The position numbers and the translations under genes were made by a program. Below are positions 1 through 5,838 of a stretch of 5,838 bases of DNA, piece after piece; the first letter of the stretch is position 1, and each line of letters starts with the position of its first letter. Location: NCBI GenBank assembly GCA_023429365.1, contig JAEYVW010000225.1, positions 1 to 5,838 on the forward strand. The letters run 5' to 3'. The stretch comes from Bacteroidota bacterium (GTDB lineage Bacteria; Bacteroidota; Bacteroidia; Chitinophagales; Chitinophagaceae). The notes under the pieces were generated by a model. That model saw nothing but the letters and a program-made list of their open reading frames with translations, was not told the origin of the DNA and made no database searches.

Positions 1-1022
1 TTACCATCGCTGCTGATGATCAGGTTTAAAAAGTTCAGGATATTTTTCCCATAAAGTTTACTTGCATCGGAGGGCATGCTCGCCGGTAAATTAGAATTGC
101 CCACGATGCTGATGCCTTTGTAAACGACGGTTTCATCATTCTTTGTAAACGGCGTATTACCTCCCGTTGCCGCGGCGATGTCGATTACCACGGATCCGTT
201 GCGCATGGTATCAAGCATTCGTTCCGTGATCAGGATCGGCGCTTTTTTACCAGGTATCTGGGCAGTGGTGATCACGATATCTGCTTTGGCAATACTGTCG
301 GCGATCCGCTGTTGTTGCTTTTGTTTATATTCCTCGGTTTGTTCAACAGCGTAACCACCCGCTTTGCTGGCATCGGCTGCACCTTCCACTTCAATAAACT
401 TCGCACCGAGGCTCATCACTTCTTCCTTCACGGCTGGCCTGGTATCAAACACTTCTACTACCGCGCCAAGTCTCCTGGCAGTGGCGATTGCCTGCAGGCC
501 GGCAACACCTGCGCCAAGTATCAGTACTTTGGCGGGAGCAATACTGCCTGCCGCTGTCATAAACATTGGGAAATACCTGCCATAAAGATTAGCAGCCAGT
601 AATACCGCTTTATAACCTGCGATATTGGCCTGTGAACTCAACACATCCATCGATTGTGCACGCGTTGTGCGTGGAAGCATATCAAGGGAAAAAGCTGTAA
701 GTCCTTTTGAAGCCCAGTCGCTCATGGCACCTGCGTTGTACAGGGGTTGGTATACACCCACGAGGATCTTCGATGATGGCACCTGGAGAATGGCATTCGG
801 CTGGTGAATAGCCAGGATAATATCCGACATTGAAACCACATCATGTGCCTCACGGATGGAAGCACCGGCTTTTTCATATTCAGAATCGTTGCAAAAAGCT
901 TTTTCACCTGCACCTTTCTCAACTAAGACTGTATTACCTTTTTTGGTGAGCGTGGCTACGGCTTCCGCCAATAGCGATACACGGGATTCTGGAGCTGGTT
1001 CTTTAAGCAAGCCGATGGTCAT
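1..1022 (-). CDS. pntA: NAD(P)+ transhydrogenase subunit alpha, NAD(H)-binding domain I (partial, 3' end outside window)
   Basis: This encodes the soluble NAD(H)-binding part (domain I) of proton-translocating NAD(P)+ transhydrogenase, which couples hydride transfer from NADH to NADP+ to proton entry across the inner membrane and so supplies NADPH. I translated 340 codons with no in-frame stop; the frame continues off the left edge. Visible features are the N-terminal MTIGLLKEP segment, a QPL motif near residue 91, the RQD loop in PRTTRAQSMD (R118, Q123, D126) that contacts the nicotinamide, and the Rossmann dinucleotide motif GAGVAGLQAIATARRLGA starting at residue 170. The sequence ends near NFLNLIISSDG, close to where a stand-alone alpha-1 chain (about 365-385 residues) would finish. 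The start is well fixed: an in-frame stop lies at 1062-1064 and no other ATG lies between. Alanine dehydrogenase is a related family, but the RQD loop and the Rossmann signature favour PntA. The rest of the alpha subunit and pntB are expected just outside the window. Confidence 0.93.
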   Translation of the reverse strand, partial: MTIGLLKEPAPESRVSLLAEAVATLTKKGNTVLVEKGAGEKAFCNDSEYEKAGASIREAHDVVSMSDIILAIHQPNAILQVPSSKILVGVYQPLYNAGAMSDWASKGLTAFSLDMLPRTTRAQSMDVLSSQANIAGYKAVLLAANLYGRYFPMFMTAAGSIAPAKVLILGAGVAGLQAIATARRLGAVVEVFDTRPAVKEEVMSLGAKFIEVEGAADASKAGGYAVEQTEEYKQKQQQRIADSIAKADIVITTAQIPGKKAPILITERMLDTMRNGSVVIDIAAATGGNTPFTKNDETVVYKGISIVGNSNLPASMPSDASKLYGKNILNFLNLIISSDG

Positions 1023-1147
1023 GTAGGCAGTACAGTTTATTACACGAATATAGTAATCGATTCAAACCGAAGATATAAAATTTTAAAAGGAACATCCTGC
1101 CTGATTCAGGGATTGTAGACTTATATCAAGGTATATTTTTCTGCAGG
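1023..1147. other. Intergenic spacer between methyltransferase gene and pntA
   Basis: These 125 bp separate the methyltransferase stop from the pntA start. They are AT-rich, especially at 1075-1088. They contain a short 11-bp inverted repeat (CCTGATTCAGG, 1100-1110) that is too short and lacks an adjacent T-run, so it is not a convincing terminator. No Shine-Dalgarno sequence precedes pntA. The spacer is long enough to hold a promoter, so pntA may be transcribed separately from the thyA-folA cluster. Confidence 0.6.
1068..1075 (-). promoter_or_regulatory. Candidate Bacteroidota -7 element for pntA
   Basis: On the minus strand this reads TATCTTCG, one mismatch from the Bacteroidota -7 consensus TAnnTTTG. 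It lies 45 bp before the pntA ATG. A clear TTTG-type -33 element is not visible at the usual distance upstream. A second one-mismatch copy, TATATTCG, lies at 1045-1052, nearer the gene. Either could be the real element or chance in AT-rich DNA. Confidence 0.3.
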
Positions 1148-1945
1148 TTAATACCTGATTGCGAAAAGTTGCTTTTCCTTAAATTCCTGCCGAAAAAGTA
1201 CGATACCTATATTAAAAAGATCGATCGTACACTTCACCGTCTTATCGCTACTGATAGTTTCCCATGCCTGTTCCATATCCCTGCTCCAATGGATATCATC
1301 AAAAACAAGTATTGTATCATTATGGATATATGGCAAAATCTGCTGAAAATATCGTTCAGTCGGTTCCTGGCGATGATTGCCATCGATAAAACAAAAATCA
1401 AGCGTCTTTATCTCTTCAAGGACTAAGTGGAGGCTTTCATCAAAATTACCCTGCCGAATATGAATGTTGTTTAAAGCAAGTCTATCAAAATTCTGCCGGG
1501 CCAGCGATGCAACGGAATCAGCCCCCTCCAGGGTCGTTAGGACGGCAGCAGGGTTGGCTATGGCAAGGTAGGAACTCGTGATGCCGAGTGATGTGCCGAG
1601 TTCGAGTATGGTTTTGGGTTTATAATATTTTACCATCCGGTACAACAACTGTCCAAACTTTGCCGGCTTTGCCGCATTTTTCGCGATAGACGACACGCTT
1701 CTGCGATTGCTTTTTGTGAGGGATGAACCCGCACCAAAGTCCTGCACTTCAAGCTTTGTTTTGTCGGCAATCAGTCTTTCACGCAATTGCTCAACTTTTT
1801 CGTAAGCCGGATACCTGGTCGTATCATTCAATACATGTGTGATCAGCTCAAACACAAAGGGTGAATGCATACCATGGCCCCGACTGTTGGATGCGGAAAC
1901 ATAATACGAAAGGTATTTGAGTGCAAGCTGGAATTTGGAATACAT
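1148..1945 (-). CDS. Class I SAM-dependent methyltransferase (O-methyltransferase-like)
   Basis: This 265-residue protein has a Rossmann-type methyltransferase fold and probably moves a methyl group from S-adenosylmethionine to an unknown small molecule or macromolecule. The SAM-binding motif I is ILELGTSLG at residues 113-121. The acidic residue closing strand 2, which usually binds the ribose hydroxyls, is E140 in TTLEG. FIDGNH (186-191) and VFDDIHW (214-220) follow at the positions of motifs IV and V; their acidic residues resemble the metal-binding sites of catechol-type O-methyltransferases, but metal dependence is inference. An N-terminal extension of about 100 residues contains RGHGMHSPFVFEL (22-34), which looks like a family signature. 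There is no signal peptide or membrane segment, so it should be cytoplasmic. The gene starts 31 bp after the folA stop, consistent with the last position of a thyA-folA transcript. No Shine-Dalgarno sequence is visible. The fold is secure; the substrate is unknown. Confidence 0.85.
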   Translation of the reverse strand: MYSKFQLALKYLSYYVSASNSRGHGMHSPFVFELITHVLNDTTRYPAYEKVEQLRERLIADKTKLEVQDFGAGSSLTKSNRRSVSSIAKNAAKPAKFGQLLYRMVKYYKPKTILELGTSLGITSSYLAIANPAAVLTTLEGADSVASLARQNFDRLALNNIHIRQGNFDESLHLVLEEIKTLDFCFIDGNHRQEPTERYFQQILPYIHNDTILVFDDIHWSRDMEQAWETISSDKTVKCTIDLFNIGIVLFRQEFKEKQLFAIRY

Positions 1946-1976
1946 ATTTCAGGTATTGCTGCTGTTGACCGGACTG

Positions 1977-2465
1977 TTATCTCTCCCATACCTGGAAGGA
2001 GTAGTTATAGGCATGTTTGGAATCGGCTTCGTAATTTTTCTGGCTAACCAGTTTCCATTTTTTCGGATCAATCTCAGGGAAAAAAGTATCGCCATCGAGA
2101 TCTGTATTTACACGGGTTAGATGGATGCGACGGGCTTTGTCGAATAAAGCACTATAGATCTCCCCTCCGCCGATCACCATCAATTCTTTGACGTCCATTT
2201 CATTGGCAAGAAGCAGGGCATCGTCAAAACTTTTTACCGCCACTGTACCATCTGCTTTCCAGTCGGGTTGCCTGGTAAGAACAATATTTTTCCTGCCGGT
2301 CAGTGGTTTGCCCAGCGCTTCAAATGTCTTCCTTCCCATCACTACCGGGAATCCCCAGGTTACGTTTTTAAAATACCTCATGTCGTTAGGCAGATGCCAA
2401 AGCAATTTATTGTCTTTGCCAATGGCATTATTCCTTGCGGCTGCCACAACAAGCGTGATGATCAT
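1977..2465 (-). CDS. folA: Dihydrofolate reductase
   Basis: This encodes cytoplasmic dihydrofolate reductase, which reduces 7,8-dihydrofolate to tetrahydrofolate with NADPH and is the target of trimethoprim. The 162-residue length is normal for the bacterial chromosomal enzyme. In order the protein shows the N-terminal strand and Met20-type loop with AIGKDN (14-19), LLWHLPNDM (21-29) with W23 and the catalytic acid D28, the NADPH-binding MGRKTFEAL (43-51), GRKNIVLTR (57-65), the conserved IGGGEIY (98-104), and DGDTFFPEID (124-133), where D126-T127 matches the conserved D-T pair. No key residue is missing, and nothing suggests a plasmid-type resistant variant. It lies 18 bp after thyA and 31 bp before the methyltransferase gene, so it is almost certainly co-transcribed with thyA, whose product dihydrofolate it recycles. 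No Shine-Dalgarno sequence is apparent before its ATG. Confidence 0.97.
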   Translation of the reverse strand: MIITLVVAAARNNAIGKDNKLLWHLPNDMRYFKNVTWGFPVVMGRKTFEALGKPLTGRKNIVLTRQPDWKADGTVAVKSFDDALLLANEMDVKELMVIGGGEIYSALFDKARRIHLTRVNTDLDGDTFFPEIDPKKWKLVSQKNYEADSKHAYNYSFQVWER

Positions 2466-2483
2466 GGGCGATGATTTAAAAAA

Positions 2484-3278
2484 TTATACTGCCACGGGAG
2501 CTTTAATGGCCGGGTGTGACTGGTAATGCTCCAATGTAAAATCCTCGAACCTGAAATCAAAGATATTATTAACTGCCGGGTTTAGCTTCATGACTGGAAG
2601 AGGTAAAGGATCACGACTTAATTGCAATTTCACCTGCTCCATATGATTGCTGTAGATGTGTACATCACCAAAAGTATGAACAAATTCACCTGGCTCGAGT
2701 TCACAAACCTGGGCAATCATCATCGTCAATAATGCGTATGAGGCGATATTGAAAGGCACACCAAGGAAAACATCAGCACTGCGTTGATAAAGCTGGCAAC
2801 TGAGCTTGCCATTGGCTACGTAAAACTGGAACAAAGTATGACAGGGCATCAGCGCCATTTCTGGGAGATCGGCTACATTCCACGCACTGATGATCAACCT
2901 GCGGCTATCAGGATTCTTTTTTATTTGGTTGATGAGGTCGCTGACCTGGTCTACAACGATCCCGTTTTTTCCTTCCCAACTTCGCCATTGCTTGCCGTAA
3001 ACAGGACCAAGTTCTCCCTGCTCATCAGCCCATTCATCCCAGATCTTTACCCCATGTTCTTTTAGGTAAGCAATATTTGTTTCACCTTTTAGGAACCATA
3101 ACAGTTCATGAATAATACTTTTCAGGTGTACTTTCTTGGTTGTAACCAGGGGAAACCCATTTTGCAGGTCAAAGCGGAGCTGGTATCCAAATACGCTTTT
3201 AGTACCGGTACCCGTACGATCCTTTTTTTCAGTGCCGTGGTCCAATATATGCTGGAGAAGTCCTAAATATTGTCGCAT
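2484..3278 (-). CDS. thyA: Thymidylate synthase (ThyA type)
   Basis: This encodes the classical folate-dependent thymidylate synthase, which methylates dUMP to dTMP with 5,10-methylene-tetrahydrofolate as both carbon and hydride donor, releasing dihydrofolate. The 264-residue length equals that of the E. coli enzyme, and the landmark residues fall at the same numbers: R21 for phosphate binding, W80, R126-R127 from the partner subunit, the nucleophile C146 in [15 protein letters not shown] at 164-169 (R166, D169), N177 for uracil recognition, and H207 and Y209 in DVHIYSNH. The C-terminus ends in the usual APVAV closing segment. The enzyme acts as a cytoplasmic homodimer. The gene is first in the tight thyA-folA-methyltransferase cluster and is preceded by 95 bp after the coiled-coil gene. 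Its presence implies that the flavin-dependent ThyX is not needed for dTMP synthesis here. Confidence 0.98.
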   Translation of the reverse strand: MRQYLGLLQHILDHGTEKKDRTGTGTKSVFGYQLRFDLQNGFPLVTTKKVHLKSIIHELLWFLKGETNIAYLKEHGVKIWDEWADEQGELGPVYGKQWRSWEGKNGIVVDQVSDLINQIKKNPDSRRLIISAWNVADLPEMALMPCHTLFQFYVANGKLSCQLYQRSADVFLGVPFNIASYALLTMMIAQVCELEPGEFVHTFGDVHIYSNHMEQVKLQLSRDPLPLPVMKLNPAVNNIFDFRFEDFTLEHYQSHPAIKAPVAV

Positions 3279-3373
3279 GGCCGCAATTTAATAAGAAACA
3301 AGGCAGCCAGATACGAATATTCACTGCTGTGAGGAAAATGTGAATGCCCTGATTCCAAATTCCTTATCCCCAT
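3279..3373. other. Intergenic spacer upstream of thyA with a weak inverted repeat
   Basis: These 95 bp lie between the stop of the coiled-coil gene and the thyA ATG and are the likely place for a thyA promoter. I see a 6-bp inverted repeat (ATTCAC at 3319-3324, GTGAAT at 3340-3345) with a 15-nt loop, and no T-run that would make it a clear terminator. No good TAnnTTTG element was found; the best fits have two mismatches. No Shine-Dalgarno sequence precedes thyA. Confidence 0.45.
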
Positions 3374-4315
3374 TTACCAATCAACCCGGGACAAATCCTG
3401 TTTAGCTGTCAACTGGACTTGTTGCTCAGCTATCTGCTCTTCCTTCGCGCAAAGCTCTACCTGGAGTTGATCAACCATTTCTTTTTGATGAAGCAGCTCT
3501 TTCTCAAGATTATTATTAAGTTGGGATAGTATTTTATACTGGTTCCTGCTTTCTGCCAGTTCTTCCTGCAACTGCGATTTTTCATTGGCCAGTTCATGCT
3601 GCCTGATGATGCGTTGCTCCAACTGATATTGCAGGTAATCGATCTGTGTTTTTTTCTCATCCAGAACGTCCTGCAAATATTGGTGTTCTGCCACCTTATC
3701 TTTTAGTGAACGGTTTTCTTCTTTCCAACGTTCAACGATCACATCCTTTTCCCAGCCGGAGGCATTTTGAATGGCAAGCTGATCCTGCAAAAGTTTGTTT
3801 TCTTCCTCCAGGCTTTTGAAGGATTGATTCAGCTGTTCGAGTTTGGCCAGCATCTCTTCTTTCTCCGACTTGTGTTGTGCTGCCAGCCGGTCAATTTCTT
3901 CCTGCAGCTGTCTGGGCAGTTTTTCCTGGCTTTTCATCAGGTTTTCATTTTTGTTTTTGAAATGAGCAACAGCGTAACCCGCCATTGACCGATATCGGCT
4001 TTCAAGTTTTTCAAAGTCGTGATGTAAAGCGGTAAACCGGGCATGAGATAATGTCAGGCGGTTTTTATACTCGCTGATCAGGGGCGAATGATCAAAACAA
4101 ACAAATTCTCCATCTCCTTTGGTATAACCAACCAGTTCGGGTGAACCTACCATGAGCTTCTGTATGGGATCGATCACGGGTTCATCAAGTTTTTTTCGCC
4201 TGTAATGGAAAAAAATTGTCAGCGCAATCGCCAGGAATAAAACAGGAATTAAAATCCAGCTAATGATCTGCAAAAACTGCATAAAATCAAATGAAGCACC
4301 AGTGGCCAGGAACAT
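3374..4315 (-). CDS. Single-pass membrane protein with long cytoplasmic coiled coil, unknown function
   Basis: I do not recognise a family for this 313-residue protein. Residues about 14-37 form one hydrophobic segment (FLQIISWILIPVLFLAIAL onward), followed at once by the basic HYRRKK (37-42), which by the positive-inside rule places the N-terminus outside and the rest in the cytoplasm. A linker with SPELVGYTKGDGEFVCFDHS (58-77) follows; its mixed composition suggests a small folded or binding patch. From about residue 82 to 305 the chain is very rich in E, Q, K and L with heptad-like spacing and almost no proline or glycine, typical of a long coiled coil; the clearest break is near NASGWEK (184-190). 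The end is DLSRVDW. It could be a scaffold, an envelope or division accessory, or a length-setting rod; none is shown by sequence. The start at 4315 could instead be M12 (4282), which would still keep the membrane segment. Spacers of 252 bp upstream and 95 bp downstream suggest its own transcription unit. Confidence 0.8.
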   Translation of the reverse strand: MFLATGASFDFMQFLQIISWILIPVLFLAIALTIFFHYRRKKLDEPVIDPIQKLMVGSPELVGYTKGDGEFVCFDHSPLISEYKNRLTLSHARFTALHHDFEKLESRYRSMAGYAVAHFKNKNENLMKSQEKLPRQLQEEIDRLAAQHKSEKEEMLAKLEQLNQSFKSLEEENKLLQDQLAIQNASGWEKDVIVERWKEENRSLKDKVAEHQYLQDVLDEKKTQIDYLQYQLEQRIIRQHELANEKSQLQEELAESRNQYKILSQLNNNLEKELLHQKEMVDQLQVELCAKEEQIAEQQVQLTAKQDLSRVDW

Positions 4316-4317
4316 TT

Positions 4318-4333
4318 CTCAAAAAATTTTGAG
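4318..4333. repeat. AT-rich palindrome directly upstream of the coiled-coil gene start
   Basis: CTCAAAA and TTTTGAG form 7-bp arms around two A residues, ending 2 bp from the ATG of the coiled-coil gene at 4315. On the mRNA it would lie in the ribosome-binding region. It could be an operator or a weak start-occluding hairpin, but the arms are mostly A:T pairs and AT-rich palindromes arise easily by chance. Confidence 0.35.
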
Positions 4334-4406
4334 TAAAAATTTTACATAATCAGATTTAACAGGGTTGGATATAAAAATCAGCGATGTACAGGTGGGACGC
4401 TGACCA

Positions 4407-4481
4407 CTAACCGAAATTTTTCAAAATAAACGCAATGAACCGCTCTGCTACAGGATGACCTTCATCCTGATACCCTGTCAT
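4407..4481 (-). CDS. Possible 24-residue micro-ORF or remnant of a lost gene's 3' end
   Basis: An ATG at 4479-4481 opens a 24-codon frame ending in TAG. The peptide begins MTGYQDEGHP and continues as an amphipathic stretch, AERFIAFILKNFG, that looks like the last helix of a folded protein. The same frame stays open upstream of the ATG for 19 more codons (including LTSFGIILE) to an in-frame TGA, without another ATG, GTG or TTG start. This could be a small peptide gene, the decayed C-terminus of a longer protein, or chance. No Shine-Dalgarno sequence is visible and the hairpin at 4451-4469 lies inside it, so both cannot easily be the selected feature. I cannot name a parent family. Confidence 0.2.
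   Translation of the reverse strand: MTGYQDEGHPVAERFIAFILKNFG
4451..4469. repeat. Perfect 8-bp inverted repeat (hairpin) in the spacer
   Basis: The arms CAGGATGA and TCATCCTG pair perfectly around a three-base loop. On the minus-strand transcript it sits about 100 bases after the proline dehydrogenase stop. No run of T follows on either strand, so it is not a standard intrinsic terminator; it may be a transcript-end stabilising stem, a regulator binding site, or part of the overlapping open frame. Confidence 0.4.
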
Positions 4482-4567
4482 TTCAAGAATAATACCAAAA
4501 GACGTTAAAATGCAGCGCGTTGCAGGTAATATTATTCACATTGGAGGATGTTGTAATAGAAGCAGGA

Positions 4568-5809
4568 TCAAAGCGACTTCCGGGCGGCCCGTCTTTCAAG
4601 CTCCTTGCGGATCAGCATGAGTTCACGTCCGGTCTGCCCCTCAACTGAACTATTTTCCTGGGCCCGGCGCATGAGATAGGGTATCACATCACCAATTGGT
4701 CCAAACGGCAGGTATTTACTGACGCTGCAGCCGGCGTGCGCGAGGTTAAATGTGATATTGTCGCTCATCCCATAGAGTTGGCTGAAATGAACGCGAGGAT
4801 GATTGAGCGGCAATCCTTTTTGTTGTAGTAATTGCGTGGTCAGCAGGTTGCTGTATTCATTGTGTGAAGCTACGATCAGGGCTACACGGTCGAGATGATC
4901 AACGCAAAACTTAACGGCATCGTTATAGTCACGGTCGCAGCTTTCCTTATCGGGCTGAATGGGTGATGGATAATTATTATCGGCAGCCCGCTGTCTTTCT
5001 TTTTCCATATAAGCTCCCCGTACGAGTTTAGCTCCGAGGATAAAGCTTCGTTCTTCCGCCGCGGCAAAACTATCTTTTAAAAACGCAAGTCGGTCGTGAC
5101 GATATAGCTGCAGGGTGTTGTAAACCACAACCTTGTTTTTATTAAAGGTGTCCATCATGAGGATTGTAAGCGCATCTACCGGATCCTGGATCCAGGTTTC
5201 TTCCGCGTCAATCAGAACACCGACATTTCGGGCAGCAGCTGTTTCACAAATCGTCATCAACCGGCGGCGTACCTGGTGCCATTCCTCTTTTTCCGCAGCA
5301 GGCAGTTCATCCACCGATTTCAGGTATCTTTTCATAAGGGTACCCTCCGCATTGTGCATAGCCGTATCAATCTTTTCCAATAAACCAAATCGTGCTATAC
5401 CCGTCACTTTCACACTCATAAAAGGAATATTCGGCTGTGTAGCTGCGTAATTGATCACACGGATGAATTCTTCGGTTGCGTGATCAAACCCACTCTCACC
5501 ATCATCGCCACCTTCCACACCATAATCAAGGATAACCTGAACTTTATATTCCCCCAGTTTTTTTGCAACAGCCGATGTTTCCTCCAAAGTTTCACCACCA
5601 ACGAACTGCGTGAAAATAGTATTCCTGATCAACCCTTTTACTGGCAGCTTTGATTTAATTGCCCAGGGGGTAACCTTAAGTCCCAGTTTCACCAGCCATG
5701 AAATTCCCATAGAAGAAAACAGGAAACGGGCTTTTTTTAACTCTTTATCAGACTTGTATTCAAAAGCAAATTCGGTATTGTCAAAAGAAATGGCAGGCTG
5801 CGGGTCCAT
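4568..5809 (-). CDS. Proline dehydrogenase (monofunctional PRODH)
   Basis: This encodes the FAD enzyme that oxidises L-proline to delta-1-pyrroline-5-carboxylate and passes electrons to the respiratory quinone pool, the first step of proline breakdown to glutamate. The 413-residue protein has the PRODH beta/alpha-barrel motifs in order: LDYGVEG (94-100), SVKVTG (132-137), LIDAEETW (199-206), VYNTLQLYRHD (229-239), AKLVRGAYMEKER (260-272), VASHN (313-317), QLYGMSDN (344-351) and KYLPFGP (365-371), with R381-R382 at the position of the arginine pair that binds the proline carboxylate. It lacks the aldehyde dehydrogenase domain of bifunctional PutA, so the second enzyme must be encoded elsewhere; none is in the window. 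It resembles the eukaryote-like and Bacteroidota form, with an N-terminal region of about 90 residues before the barrel motifs. The ATG at 5807-5809 is supported by a promoter element 17 bp upstream. No transmembrane segment is evident, so membrane association would be peripheral. Confidence 0.95.
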   Translation of the reverse strand: MDPQPAISFDNTEFAFEYKSDKELKKARFLFSSMGISWLVKLGLKVTPWAIKSKLPVKGLIRNTIFTQFVGGETLEETSAVAKKLGEYKVQVILDYGVEGGDDGESGFDHATEEFIRVINYAATQPNIPFMSVKVTGIARFGLLEKIDTAMHNAEGTLMKRYLKSVDELPAAEKEEWHQVRRRLMTICETAAARNVGVLIDAEETWIQDPVDALTILMMDTFNKNKVVVYNTLQLYRHDRLAFLKDSFAAAEERSFILGAKLVRGAYMEKERQRAADNNYPSPIQPDKESCDRDYNDAVKFCVDHLDRVALIVASHNEYSNLLTTQLLQQKGLPLNHPRVHFSQLYGMSDNITFNLAHAGCSVSKYLPFGPIGDVIPYLMRRAQENSSVEGQTGRELMLIRKELERRAARKSL

Positions 5810-5826
5810 ACGGTATAAATAATGCG

Positions 5827-5834
5827 CAAATGTA
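5827..5834 (-). promoter_or_regulatory. Bacteroidota -7 promoter element for proline dehydrogenase
   Basis: On the minus strand this reads TACATTTG, an exact match to the Bacteroidota primary sigma factor -7 consensus TAnnTTTG. It ends 17 bp before the ATG, so transcription would begin roughly 8-13 nt before the start codon, a very short leader. The matching -33 TTTG element would fall at about 5854-5860, outside the window, and cannot be checked. Confidence 0.6.
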
Positions 5835-5838
5835 ACGG

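Larger units (their letters stand above)
4316..4567. other. 252-bp intergenic spacer between proline dehydrogenase and the coiled-coil gene
   Basis: This is the longest stretch without a clear gene. It holds a perfect 8-bp hairpin (4451-4469), an AT-rich palindrome touching the coiled-coil gene start (4318-4333), and a minus-strand open frame whose translation looks protein-like (stop at 4407-4409). The proline dehydrogenase terminator and the coiled-coil gene promoter would both be expected here, but neither shows a textbook form. No tRNA or known riboswitch was recognised. Confidence 0.6.

Noticed and set aside
312..602. Overlapping plus-strand open frames of 96 and 73 codons
   Set aside because: Both are antisense to pntA, including its dinucleotide-binding region; their alanine- and serine-rich or histidine-rich composition is a by-product of that coding sequence.
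1100..1110. CCTGATTCAGG inverted repeat as a terminator for the methyltransferase transcript
   Set aside because: The stem is only 5 bp around one base, so it cannot form a stable loop, and no immediate T-run follows.
2188..2526. 112-codon plus-strand open frame across folA and the thyA end
   Set aside because: It is antisense to folA, whose conserved motifs are intact, and its translation has no recognisable fold.
3319..3345. Inverted repeat ATTCAC/GTGAAT as a terminator after the coiled-coil gene
   Set aside because: The 6-bp stem has a 15-nt loop and no T-run follows, so it is weak; noted only within the spacer entry.
5185..5196. Perfect 12-bp palindrome CCTGGATCCAGG with an adjacent GGATCC copy
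   Set aside because: It encodes the W-I-Q-D-P stretch of proline dehydrogenase after the conserved DAEE motif, so protein coding explains it.
5133..5450. 105-codon plus-strand open frame opposite proline dehydrogenase
   Set aside because: It lies wholly antisense within a gene with clear family motifs, and its serine- and arginine-rich translation resembles no protein; it is a shadow frame.

Overview
The window reads as ordinary chromosomal DNA of a Bacteroidota bacterium, probably of the Chitinophagaceae type. The evidence is an exact TAnnTTTG -7 promoter element before the last gene, start codons without Shine-Dalgarno sequences, and the protein families present; the family-level placement is inference from general resemblance. 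All six substantial genes lie on the minus strand, so transcription runs from the high-coordinate end toward base 1. No RNA gene, CRISPR array, insertion sequence or phage gene was seen.

In transcription order the layout is: a monofunctional proline dehydrogenase (4568-5809) with a recognisable -7 box and very short leader; a 252-bp spacer (4316-4567) holding a perfect hairpin, an AT-rich palindrome and a possible micro-ORF or gene remnant; a single-pass membrane protein with a long coiled coil and no recognised family (3374-4315); thymidylate synthase thyA (2484-3278); dihydrofolate reductase folA (1977-2465); a class I SAM-dependent methyltransferase (1148-1945); and the first 340 codons of the NAD(P)+ transhydrogenase alpha subunit, pntA (1-1022), which runs off the left edge.

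thyA, folA and the methyltransferase gene are separated by only 18 and 31 bp and very likely form one transcript. ThyA turns 5,10-methylene-THF into dihydrofolate while making dTMP, and FolA regenerates tetrahydrofolate with NADPH, so the pair closes the thymidylate cycle. The methyltransferase has an unknown substrate. The transhydrogenase is the membrane machine that supplies NADPH, which would suit a neighbour of folA, but a 125-bp gap with its own weak promoter candidates suggests it is transcribed at least partly on its own.

I found no convincing new biological system. The items most worth a second look are the unexplained spacer at 4316-4567, the unclassified coiled-coil membrane protein, and the association of an uncharacterised methyltransferase with the thymidylate cycle genes.
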